A DNA stretch of 64,000 bases from Dactylonectria macrodidyma (lineage: Eukaryota; Ascomycota; Sordariomycetes; Hypocreales; Nectriaceae): NCBI GenBank assembly GCA_020744425.1, contig JAGMUV010000002.1, forward strand, positions 62,001 to 126,000. Reading direction: 5' to 3'. The notes beneath the pieces are model-generated. The model was not told where the DNA came from, made no database searches, and worked only from the letters and a program-made list of their open reading frames with translations. Of this stretch, positions 45,320 through 57,900 are shown piece after piece (positions within the stretch are counted from its first letter, which is position 1; every line of letters begins with the position of its first letter). The position numbers and the translations under genes were made by a program.

Positions 45320-46501
45320 ATGGCTTTCTATGACGTGAATATTATCATCTCTGGAACATGCGCTGCATTTACCATCACCGTTATGATGGTCTTCAAACAA
45401 CTTCATGCGACACATCTTTCAAACCCATCAGAGCAGGTCAAGTAGGTAGCTTTTACAGGGGTTTTGTAAATCCATCGCTAATCAGAATTTGCTTCCAGGA
45501 TTATGCGCATTAGTACCCTCATCACCATGTATTCTCTCATATCATTCCTTTCAGTCTGCTTCCCTACAGCGGAGGTGTACATCGATCCGTGGTTGAGCCT
45601 CGTTGAAGGTCTCGCCTTCTGTTCGTTCTTCCTGCTCCTTTGCGACTACGTCTGCCCCAACATCGATCAACGCGAAGCCTTTTTTGCAATGAAGAAGACA
45701 AGTGGAGTAAAATGGTTCAGGGTATAATGGCCGGAAGTATGTTTGCATCTCGATGCATGCTAATATTATATAATCAGATTCGCCGGTTCATGGTCTTCCA
45801 AATGCCGATCGTTGCACTTGTTGTGTCAATCGCAACTGATGTTACTGCGGCTGTCGGGATCTATTGCCGATGGAGCTTCATGCCTCATTTTGCCAAGTTT
45901 TGGCTACGCTTGATTCAGATAATCTCCTTGGTCACCGCCGTGCTGTCTATTCTACAGTTTTACCACTTCCTGAAAACGGACCTTACACAGCGCCGACCTC
46001 TTCTGAAATTAATAGCCTTTAAGATCATCGTCTTCTTAAATTTTGTACAAGGAGTAAGGCTTCCCGCCCTTGCCAGCTTGTCCTGAAAAAAGAGAAACCT
46101 TTGCGCTGATTGCCCTCTTTTAGATACTATTCTGGGTCCTTACAGATATTGGGGCACTGAAAGAGACAGACACGCTGACCTTTGCAGATCTCCATGTTGG
46201 GATTCCTAACTTACTTGTTTGTATAGAGATGGTTCCTTTGTCGCTATTCTTTTTATGGGTATATTCCTGGCGCGTTTATGTCAACAACAATAGTCACGGA
46301 AGCTGTATAACTATGGACCGACCCGGCCAGCGCTCCAGACTTTACCAGGGAGGTCCACTCGGTGTTCATGCCTGGCTTACCATGATCAAACCCTCCGGCA
46401 TTATTGAATCTATATTGGTTGTGTCTGGACGGAGTGGTCCACTAACGAATCTCGGTGAGGATGATAGAGTTGATAACCAGCCCCTCAATCCCAACAGGTA
46501 G
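45320..46501 (+). CDS. Ostalpha/DUF300 (TMEM184-like) transmembrane protein
   Basis: Four exons join in frame: 45320-45441, 45499-45721, 45778-46053 and 46124-46501. They are separated by GT..AG introns of 57, 56 and 70 nt. The 332-residue product matches the organic solute transporter alpha family (PF03619). It begins with an N-terminal membrane segment and the HATHLSNPSEQVKIMRI linker. The motifs MYSLISFLSVCFP, DPWLSLVEGLAFCSFFLLLCDYV, VKWFR, QMPIVALVVSIATDV, LLKLIAFKIIVFLNFVQG and EMVPLSLFFLWVYSWRVYV follow in family order. YQGGPLGVHAWLTMI comes near the end. About seven membrane segments are expected. The family is tied to solute transport or membrane trafficking; the substrate is unknown. 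The protein is on the short side and lacks a long C-terminal tail. No disruption is seen. Confidence 0.9.
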
Positions 46502-46810
46502 CGTTTATCAACCGAGAGTCCAGAGCCCAGTTATATAGGTTACGATCGAACACAAGTTTGAGGAAAAAGAAAAAGATTAACTAAATAGCTTATTACAGGT
46601 TAAATACAGTCGAGATTAATAACCGTATGTAAGCAGCAAGATTCAGAATCTACAAGCATGTGAAAGGTATCAAGCCTTATGGGCGGCTACAAAGGGGTTA
46701 CAGCTTCAGAACTAGCTTCCTCTAACTTCAAGTTCAGTATCAGAGATATACTCGTACTGCCATCATCTAGTAGATAACTTAAAGTACGACTCCTCTTACT
46801 ACCATCAACC
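46502..46810. other. 3' flank, no gene seen
   Basis: GC-balanced sequence between the transporter-like gene and the RIP-stopped ORF. I see no coding region or repeat. Confidence 0.45.
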
Positions 46811-47638
46811 ATGGGCCCCATCGGCATAATCGGGAATATGCTAGACCCTGTCGCGCAGGGGCCAGTATTTAGGGCCCTCGGCCTCGAAGCCTCCGACGCA
46901 TCCGGATCTAACTATGTCCTAATCTAGGCTTCTAACGCCCGCGCTACCCCAGAGCAGAAGGGCCACTTAGTCAACCTCAGCCTTATCCTCTATAGATACA
47001 TCTTGGAAAAGACGTACCTATATGGTTATAAGGGCACGGATCTTTAGAAAATCTGATTACTTCCCTTTATAATCTAAGCTAACATTTACTTCAAGCAATT
47101 TAAGGTTAGCTCTAATTTAAAAGAGGCCGATATAGCCACTTTATTATATAATATCCTACCTGGCTTCTTAAGGCCGGCTTATTTACGCACTACGGATATA
47201 GTTAACATCATCTTCTAGGAAGGTGTTAACACGTCTCGGCGACTCACCCTGCCTCCACTGGCCGCGTGGTGAGGCTATATGACCTCGGCCGGCCTGGCAA
47301 GTTTGATAATCCTAAAGGCCATAGCACTCACGTCTGCGGGTCGGTTCTCGGCAGTGGCTGTTGACCGGGGCATGGCGAGTCCTTTCCGAGTCGGTCCCGA
47401 TAACCCCCTCTTAAACACGTGACTCCCTGGAGCCCTGGTGTTCCAACATGCCTCTAATTCAACACCTACATTGACCTCTGATTTTTCTAGATATAATGCG
47501 CTTCTAGAGAGCCAGGTTAGTCACTCTAAAGCCCTTCATGGGCTCCCCACTTCCCAGGCCCCCTCATCACAGAGCTCACAACAACTGACTCCAGGCAGGG
47601 CCCAAGCTTCCCTCCTGGGTTCCGGATTGGAGTGTTAG
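46811..47638 (+). pseudogene. RIP-stopped ORF of unknown family, repeat-associated
   Basis: One frame of 276 codons runs from the ATG at 46811 to TAG at 47636 without a frameshift. It contains seven internal stops (TAG, TAA and TGA), all explicable as CAG, CAA, CGA or TGG changed by transitions. Recognisable stretches include MGPIGIIGNMLDPVAQG near the start and EADIATLLYNILPGFLRPAY in the middle. The C-terminal third is Ser/Gln-rich. Positions 47375-47463 match dispersed repeat D, so at least part belongs to a multicopy sequence. That would explain why RIP hit it. I do not recognise the family. Confidence 0.55.
47375..47463 (+). repeat. Dispersed repeat D, copy 2
   Basis: Matches 37619-37708 with mostly transition differences; the shared part ends at AATTCAACA in both. 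It lies inside the RIP-stopped ORF. Confidence 0.7.
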
Positions 47639-48055
47639 CCGAGCTCCGTAAACCCTATCCCACTCAGCCCATATGCCTTATTTACAATACAGAGCCACAT
47701 CGGACGTAGAGGCCAGAATGTACATCTCACCGGACGACCCGCAGTGTTGGAACAGACTCACTTCAACCTCGAGTGGCTGGCCGAAGCACAAGCCCTTGCA
47801 GATAATTTCACGGCTCCCGCACATCTCGGAGACAGCCGCATCACTGAGGAGGCGGTTTGGAGAACCGCGTTCGGCGACAGGCCACAGACGACTCGGCCCA
47901 TACCAGGGAATAAAACCGTATCTAAGCATACTTTCATAGCTCTCAAACTCGAACATAAGGCTGGCAATAGACGGGAGGCCCTCTGTCTCGTCTATGACGT
48001 CCTAACTGCCCTCAACACGAAGAGATTGCTTCGGCCTGCCCGGCTAGCAGTTTAG
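47639..48055 (+). pseudogene. Fragment resembling the C-terminal part of a HET-type protein
   Basis: The frame is open from the previous stop (47638) to TAG at 48053, 138 codons, in the same frame as the ORF before it, and has no ATG start. The stretch HFNLEWLAEAQALADNF, then GDSRITEEAVWRTAFGDRP, resembles the region after the HET domain in many fungal HET proteins, where an EEA.WRTL.G.R motif follows a helical segment. No HET domain is present in the window upstream of it. It could be the 3' remnant of a truncated HET gene or a chance likeness. Confidence 0.4.
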
Positions 48056-48170
48056 CCAAATAATCGCTCTTATTTCGATACCTTCGGACTTTGATGATTC
48101 TAAGTAAGGATGTCTAGGTTTCGTTGCTAACATTCTCATCGGGACCAGTAGGAAATCCCAGTGGAGTAGG

Positions 48171-51100
48171 CAGGGTTCAAAGCCACTACACTCCACTATA
48201 CATTCGAGGATATGGAATTGATGTGGATAATGACTAAGATCATAGCGGTAGAATGGATGGATATAGATCTATTATAGATGTGAATCTACAATATGAAAAG
48301 GATTTCCTCATGACGAGCAAGGGACTTACTCCCTTGCATAACTCGACCCCTAGCATATTACTATCATTCCCTCAAAAGTTCTATCAGTATCTGATCTAAC
48401 TGCCCGATCAATCCTACACGTAGCTAACTGCGTAAAGTCTGGCACATGCCGATAGTTAAAGCATCTAGCTGATTCCTAAGCCTTATAACTATCTGCCTAG
48501 CTACTGAAAATAACCTCTTATACTCTACTAACATAAGGGCTACAGTCAGTAAATCTAGGGCCATCCTACTCAATTTGGGGTACTTAAGCCGCCTAGTGTG
48601 CCAGTATTCGTATAGGTTAGTAATAAGAGCATTAGAATCGTCGATATTGCATTACCACTGATTATACTCATCGAGATCTAACCCTCTATATAATAATAAA
48701 AGAGATGCCCTAGTAGACTCATTAATAGCCTGATTCTGAAGAGTTAGCCCTCATTTACTATTACGCCAGGCTATAAACTTATTCTTTAAGGATTTAAGAC
48801 GTTTACTTATAGGTAAATCAGAGTCTTAATCTTTAGAAAATAAGTCCTTATATTCGCATTCCCACAGATCCTAAGCAATCGCTTTAGCTTTAATAATCCA
48901 CGTCCGCCGCTTAGTATCATTACCTTACAGATCGTCGAATAATACCCAGTAGTAAGCAGGATAGAAAGCCGCCGCGCCGTAGATCACAGGACTATCATTA
49001 AGGTATTAATAGTACTTATCGAGCTTTATCCAGCCTAGGTTAATGTTAACAGCGAGATGCCCAGAGTCAGGAAGGCCAACGGCTATCTTTTTAGCGGATT
49101 CAAGGGACTTGAGAAGATATTCGTACGCATAAAGAAGATCCCAGCTTATACCTTTAAGTTATAGCTCAGTTAGCCATACTAATTATAGACTAACTCTATC
49201 TAGCTAGGACTTACCGGATAATAGAAGCTCAATCTCATCTTCTTGACTTTGCTTTTAGTATTTCCCCTATCTATCGCCTTCCAAGGCTTTGACTACTAGC
49301 TAAAAGTCTCATATAATATCGCAGAGCGCCTGGAGTACACGCCAGTCACTGCTTAAAATCCGGTTCTCTTCCTTCAAAAAGAACGGCATCCTGGCCCCCT
49401 TCCTAACGGAGCTACTTTTCATAAGATTCGCTTTGTTCCACTCACTCAACGCTCGCTGGATAAAAGGGTCATAAAATGGCTGCAAAATAAGAGCCCGGTC
49501 GATCATGGTTAGCTAGGAGAGCCAACGGGTAGCGTTATTTAATATAACACTAATAGGATCATGGCTTTAGATTACTAGATCGTTGGATAGTTAGGATTCG
49601 ACCTGCTAGACCTTTTTAAGGACGTCAGTCTAGATATCAGACCTATTAATCTCCTATAAATATAATTAAAATAAGTTAGAAATAGGAAAGTCAGAAAACA
49701 TTATAGTAAAAATAAGAAAAATATCGGCTTACTATAGTAAAGTTATACTATTTACCCACTAGACCCCTTTTACGCTACTGCTTATATTCTCTCGCTGCTG
49801 TTAATTGGCTATTGTAGATCTGTTGTTCGAATGCGTTTAGATCTTGGCCAAATAGCATGTATTTCACCACTATATTAATAACATAGCTAATGCAATGAAC
49901 CTAGCGCTTCTTCTAGTCGAATCCTAGCTTATGGCCTAGCTCTTCTATTATTGTTTTATTATTCGAAGCGTTATCTAGTATAAAGTAGCCCAGCTTATCC
50001 CCAATCTCAAACTCCTGGATAATGTTAAGTATCTACTTAGTGATATTCTCGCCTATATGCTGGCCTAGTAGCTCTAGAAGGCCGAGAACGCACTTCCGAG
50101 GCCTGTTATCTAGATCTCTAAATATATAAGTAATGCTATAAAGAGCATGCCTGTTCTTAGATCGCTATCTATTAAACTGGATATAGATCTGGCCTAGGCT
50201 TTTCTAAAGCGTCTTTCGTACAGCCGATTTATTCCTATTAAATTCTCTTTCGGCAATCGCTTACACCATTACATCAGATATATAAGCTTCTATAATAGAA
50301 ACAGAAGGGTTAAGATATTCGAAGATCGCTCATAGGTTAGGATCTTTCACAGTAGTAAACGATCGATTTATAGTAATAATCTAGTTAATGATTATCTATT
50401 AAAACGCGGCTTTATTAAACCGCTTAATTAATAGATTCATTATTTCTTAATCGCAAAGAACTTCTAGATTCAATTAAAGTAATATAGTAATTGAGTAAGC
50501 AGGTGTTATAACAGTAGATTTCAGGGACTGCCATTTACCTAAAGGATCTACTATGCTATTATAATCCTTAAATAAGTGGCTCTTAGCATTCTGCAGGCCC
50601 TTATAGTTATAATTCTTCAGCCTCAGATCCTTCCATTTAATATATATATAATAGGCCCAGTGGCATTCCTTCGTTACTATATTCTAAATGTTATACCTAA
50701 ATCAGTAGACCTATTAGCGCGTATAGCCATCTCTTTCGGACAAAGTCTAGCCTCTAAATAAGCAAAATAACCATTATTCGTCTTCTTCTATTCTTTTAGG
50801 GATCGCTACTGTCAATTTCCCTTATGCAGGGAGCTTAAGAGTAAGTCAGGAATCGGGCTAATAGTCAGCTATTATGATATAATATTCATAACTTATCGCT
50901 AGTTAGAAATAAGCTAAAGTACTAGTAGTTAGACGTATTAGTATTATTAGATAATTAAAATCTATATAATTAAAGGTCTAATAGCATTAACTAATTAATA
51001 AGAATTATCTAAAGAACGCATCCTCTATAAGGAAATGCACAGGATCGTATAGCTCTTTATTCCGCCAGTTAGGCAGCTGCGGTCACAAATAGCATCATAG

Positions 51101-51403
51101 GAACAGCTGAACAGACATTCTAGGTAGCTTAATACTAGTAGGGAATAGGTATATATTATCTTAAATCTAGCATATTAGTTAGCAAATACTTTAAACTCAA
51201 CCTATTAACTAGGTATTCTATAGTATTTATAAACCTCTACTAGGATTAGGAACTATCCACTGCATTCCACAATTTCTACATATAGCCTAGCTCCCGTAGA
51301 GTAATAGTAAATCCACAACTGGGTCTAATAGAATAGAGTGTATTTAATATGGATCCACATATAAGTCCATATGTGGGTTTTCGTGGAGTGGCTTTGAACC
51401 CTG
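48171..51403 (-). mobile_element. hAT-family DNA transposon, degraded
   Basis: The 3233-bp element has terminal inverted repeats CAGGGTTCAAAGCCACT (with AGTGGCTTTGAACCCTG at the right end). It is flanked by the 8-bp target duplication GGAGTAGG (48163-48170, 51404-51411), diagnostic of hAT elements. Further inverted similarity extends a little inside the ends. The interior encodes a broken hAT transposase on the minus strand. The ends still look intact, so mobilisation by a transposase supplied elsewhere is conceivable. Confidence 0.95.
48340..51250 (-). pseudogene. hAT transposase, multiply stopped
   Basis: Minus-strand translation gives the hAT catalytic region around 49850-50100 (GDKLGYFILDNASNNKTIIEEL, then HCISYVINIVVKYMLFGQDLNAF), matching the LDNASNN and C..H..NL.AK motifs of fungal hAT transposases. 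ILSSDWRVLQALCDII lies near 49320-49370. The C-terminal dimerisation domain is at about 48420-48690 (YPKLSRMALDLLTVALML.EYKRLFSVAR), with the ERLFS box altered. Many TAG, TAA and TGA stops interrupt it. The N-terminal zinc-finger region could not be resolved, so the upstream limit is approximate. Confidence 0.85.
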
Positions 51404-51411
51404 GGAGTAGG

Positions 51412-51835
51412 CAATGCCCCGCGCCCTTAATGAAAGCTCCCCTAGCGTCCCCGAAGCATCTCTTTGCTCGTGACGCACGTGAACCGCTCATCCAATCCGG
51501 AGTGAGTGTCTCAGTTACCGGCCTAGATGTAAATTTCAGCTCCAGCTTCAGCTTCAGCTTCAGTTTCGGTTTCGGTTTCGGCCTCCGCTACATCTAGATT
51601 CCGGGGTTCCCTTTTTGGGTTAGTTTAGGCGGGGTAAAGCGCGGGGTTCGGAATCTCAAGTTACCCTGCGATCAATATCGTGAGGTACGATTGCAAGGAC
51701 TGTAGCGTATTTAAAGGAGTCATTTTGCTCCTACTCTTTGCACCAGGCGAGTTATTTGATGGATCGCAATCAATTAATTGCATAAAATTTCTCTTTTGCT
51801 TTTCTCTAACCCACCAGTACCCACGGGCAGTTACT
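51412..51835. other. Upstream region of the GMC pseudogene
   Basis: GC-balanced leader or promoter region between the hAT element and the GMC start codon. It holds the hexamer repeat described separately; otherwise no gene or repeat is seen. Confidence 0.5.
51536..51580 (+). repeat. Hexamer repeat CAGCTT/CGGTTT between inverted 9-mers
   Basis: About seven hexamer units change from CAGCTT-type to CGGTTT-type. They are bracketed by the inverted pair CTAGATGTA (51523-51531) and TACATCTAG (51589-51597). The array lies about 250 nt before the GMC start codon. Confidence 0.7.
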
Positions 51836-53953
<2,118 letters not shown>

Positions 53954-54066
53954 TTCGGAAGTCTACTTTAGTTTACCGAATACACCCCAGAACTTTTGAC
54001 TATGAGCCCACTAGTTGATATGTAATAAGCCTCGCTTCAGTACTTCCTATTACTTCCTCCTCTTTA

Positions 54067-54321
54067 TTACCTAGCAGATGGATCCTCAGGCGGACCGTCC
54101 GTCAACTCCTGTGCACGCTCAGGCTCGCCGTATCTCGTAGAATGGACTCTTAGTGGCTCACCAAGCTTTTCAAATAATCGTGATATCTCACCTATTCTCG
54201 GGAAATCACGATCAACCGCTACCTAACTGAGGGTGTCTAGCCTAAACCAGATCTCTTCCAACCAGCAATAAAGGTTGACGGCGAAAATAGAGCCGCCGCT
54301 AAGTCTCTCGTATGGTTTCAT
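54067..54321 (-). pseudogene. Short minus-strand gene remnant, unknown
   Basis: From ATG at 54321 an 85-codon frame runs to TAA at 54067 with a single internal TAG (near 54224, CAG-to-TAG type). It contains SIFAVNLYCWLEEIWFRLD and RIGEISRLFEKLGEPLRVH, a convincing protein-like composition. A second open stretch in another frame just upstream (54322-54505, with NFHGGFVALAHPLAFEAS) may be a preceding exon. No family was recognised. It is convergent with the GMC pseudogene. Confidence 0.35.
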
Positions 54322-54747
54322 GGAACCATGTGCTAGAGAAATATAGTACGTGATGAAAATCGGCGAGTGTGACAATGCTGGCTTCAAAGGCTAGCGGGTG
54401 AGCCAGAGCCACAAAGCCACCGTGAAAGTTGGAAGGAACATTCATTCCATGGCAAGACCTGACGCAATGATAGACATACTTGTAAGTTGTTTCATCACAG
54501 GCCATATATCCATGTTTTACTTTTCTTGGTTGATAGACACACAGTTCCCATTCAGATTCAAAGATGAACGAGATGTGACACTACTGAACATGGGGATTGC
54601 TGAACTTTTGCAATAAAGGTTATGGCCAATAATTTCGGTACGAATGTGCATTTATTTTAGGAAGAAGGTTTTAAGTGCATTGCGGCAGTGAAAATGCTGA
54701 ATCGGAGTTTCATCGTCCCATTCGGTGGACTGTTGGACCCTCTGTTG

Positions 54748-54939
54748 TGTCACGTGCCCCGGAGGTAGCACCGGCGTGCCCCGGGCGACTCACTAGCAAA
54801 GCACCTGACGGAGGCATTTATAGCGGACCTAGGCCCTAGAATAGAAGGCCAGAGATTAATCTTATACCTACATGACCCCTACTAGTGACCCTATAGCTAG
54901 TGACCTGCGTCTCTCACTCTTTTTAATAGGCATCTTATA
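54748..54939 (+). repeat. 5' LTR of the chromovirus
   Basis: The 192-bp LTR begins TGTCACGTGCCCCGG. It differs from the 3' LTR at 11 sites, all transitions, and its terminal CA is mutated to TA. Confidence 0.93.
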
Positions 54940-57900
54940 GGTTAATCTCTCTTGCTTTAAAGGCAGAGAAGACTGTTAGACCAGGCATAGTAAGAATAAG
55001 AAGAAAGCATCTATTATTAAGTAGTAACCAAGCATCTACTTTAATATAAGAAAGCAGTATATAACTAATATTAGCTATAGAAGAACATAAGGCCTAAATT
55101 CCTCTGACTTATGTTAAATACATTATACTAACTAGCCTGACTACTTAGGTCTTATAAGATAAGCTAATGCAGACCCTTATAGAAGAGGACTTACTTAATG
55201 AAGAGATGCTCTAAAGCTGGCTATAAGCAGCTTAAGAGTAAGAGTATAAGCATTAAATACTAAAATATATTAACAATTTAAAAAGGGGGCTCTTATAGTT
55301 AGAAGACCTTTAGAAGGAGTTTAAAAGAATAAGGAAGCACTAGCTAGAAGGAAGCGAGACCCTAGCTACTTATAAGTGCGTGCATACCTCATTATTTAGT
55401 AAAATCATATTATGCATGCCTAAGTATTATAGAAAGTCATGGTCAGAGCTGCTCGGATTCTTAACGACCCTTAAGACAATATTCGAACTTAATTCTAACG
55501 ATTTTAATAGCGATAAAGCGAGAGTTATATTTACTACTTACTATTTAGATAATAATAAGTAGTAAAAGTAAAGCTAAGCCTAAAAAAATGAGTTTTTAAG
55601 TAAGGAAGGAAGTATTCTCTAGCTAGTATTTAAAGCCTGGCTTTAGAGTAGTTTTACTAATAAAAAGACCTAAATATTATAAGCCTTCGTATAGCTAAAA
55701 AGTATAAAACAAGCTATAGGAAAGATGCTTATATGATTCTAAGCTTAGTATAAAGGAATTGAGTCTTAACTTACTAAACTATTATAAAAAACCGCTTAAA
55801 TTCACCTCTTCTTAAACTCTTTATAAAACGAACTCATTAAGAAGGTTAAGACTATAAAGATACCTAATATCTAGTAAGAGATGCTTAGTAAAGGAGCTAT
55901 AGCTAAGGAACTAACCCTTCTTTAAACTACTATAATATAGTTAATACTATATTATTAAAATAACTAAGCTTTTAGCTATTAGTAAAGGAATGAGGAAGCA
56001 AACTTTAATGCGTCTTATTAGTCTGCTTTAACTGGTTCAGACTCTCTAGCTATTAAAAGTAACGAAAGTCACCTTAAAGCAACTAACTAGTGAATGCCTT
56101 ATGAAGGACTATTAAAACCCTAAGAAATTACCTATTAGAAATATCAAAAGCCAGGCCATTATACTAATATCTATACTGAACTAAATTACAAGAAGTACAA
56201 AGCCCGCAGTCATACTATAGAAATGCATAGGAAACCCCTCTAAGGAACTAATATAGAGCTAGGGCAAGCAAGGGTGGCGGCTTAGTAAGGGTCAGACTGG
56301 GACCTAGTTAACAGATTCCTACTTCTTATAAATAGACTAGTAAGGCTTAGGCTAAGTAGCTAGTAAGTAATAGTAATAGCCCTGCTTGACCTAGGATCTA
56401 ATAAAACATTAGTAAACCCTCGGATCCTACTTATAGAGTTATAGCTAAAATATAAGAGCCTTAAAAGCAAAATCAAAAGCCCTATTATAAGTATAAAAGC
56501 ACTATATTTTAAAGAAATGAAAATCTTAATAGAAATCACAGATAACTAGAAGATAATGAAATAGTAAGCAATTAGCAGCCTGCTTACTAACTATATAGTA
56601 GACATTATCCTAAGGCGGCCCTAGTTAGCTTAAGCAGACCTCTGTATTTCCTTTAGATAAGACCATTAGACCTATCCTCTAATAAAGGATAGCTTCAAGC
56701 TAGTAGCTACTAAGAAGGAGATTCGCTATAGTATTCAAATAGCCTGAGCCATAATCCCACTAGCCCTTAGAGACCTGCTGGAAACTCCTAGGAAAGATGA
56801 TAAAGAAAAGCATAAGGCAACCCTGCTTAAAGCATATACTGACTTTATAGATATCTTTTTAGAAGAAAAAGCGAGCAAGTTACCCTCTTTAACTAGCTAA
56901 ATGCATGCTATTAAGCTAGAAGAAGGCGCAAACCCTCTATAAGGACCTATCTATAGCCTAGCTCTGATTAAGCTAGAAGCTCTCTAGCAGTATCTGGACC
57001 TAGCCTTAGGAAGAGGATGGATATAGCGCTCAATTAGCCCTACCAGAGCTCTAATCCTATTTATACTAAAGAAGTTAGGCAAGCTATGACTTTATATTAA
57101 CTATTATACTCTTAACTAAATAACTAGAAAGAACCGAGCCCCTCTCCTCCTAATTATAAAGATATTAGACCGCTTAGCTAGAATAATAATATATACTAAG
57201 CTTAACTTATAATATATATATTACTAGATATATATCTATAAAGGAGATAAATAGAAGATAGTATTTTAATACTAATATAATTATTTTAAATACTAAGTTT
57301 TACTATTTAGTTTTATAAATATACTAATAATATTTTAAAAATATATTAATAGTATATTATAAAGCCTTATTAATTATATTTATATTATTTATATAGATAA
57401 TATCCTTATATTTAGTAATAACCTAACTACTTATAAGCAGTATATTAAATAGGTTTTATAAAGACTTAAGAAGAATTAGCTATTTATTAACCTTAAAAAG
57501 TGTGAATTTAGTATAACTAAAGTTAAATTCCTTAGTTTTATTATTAGCTCTAAAGGAATTAAAATAAATATAGTAAGGGTTAAGGCTATTATAACTTAGC
57601 TATAACCTTATAGTATATAAGAAGTATAAGTATTTCTAAGGTTTATAGGTTTCTATAAGCAGTTTATTAAAAACTATAATAAAATTATAGCTCTAATAAC
57701 AGACCTCTTTAAAGGGAAACTTATAAGACCCTTACAGCTTAGTATTAGTATTAGAATAGTGTTTAAACAGCTTAAACTAGCCTTTAGAAAAGCACTAATA
57801 CTAACTCACTTTAACTTAATCGCATTTCTATAAATTAAAACAGACGCTTTAAAATATACTATTAGCGCAATACTAGCTCAACTCTAGGGAGGCAGCTAGC

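Noticed and set aside
45073..45333. 86-codon frame before the Ostalpha-like gene
   Set aside because: It starts at GTG, overlaps the better-supported ATG at 45320 in another frame and has no family resemblance; it is probably leader sequence.
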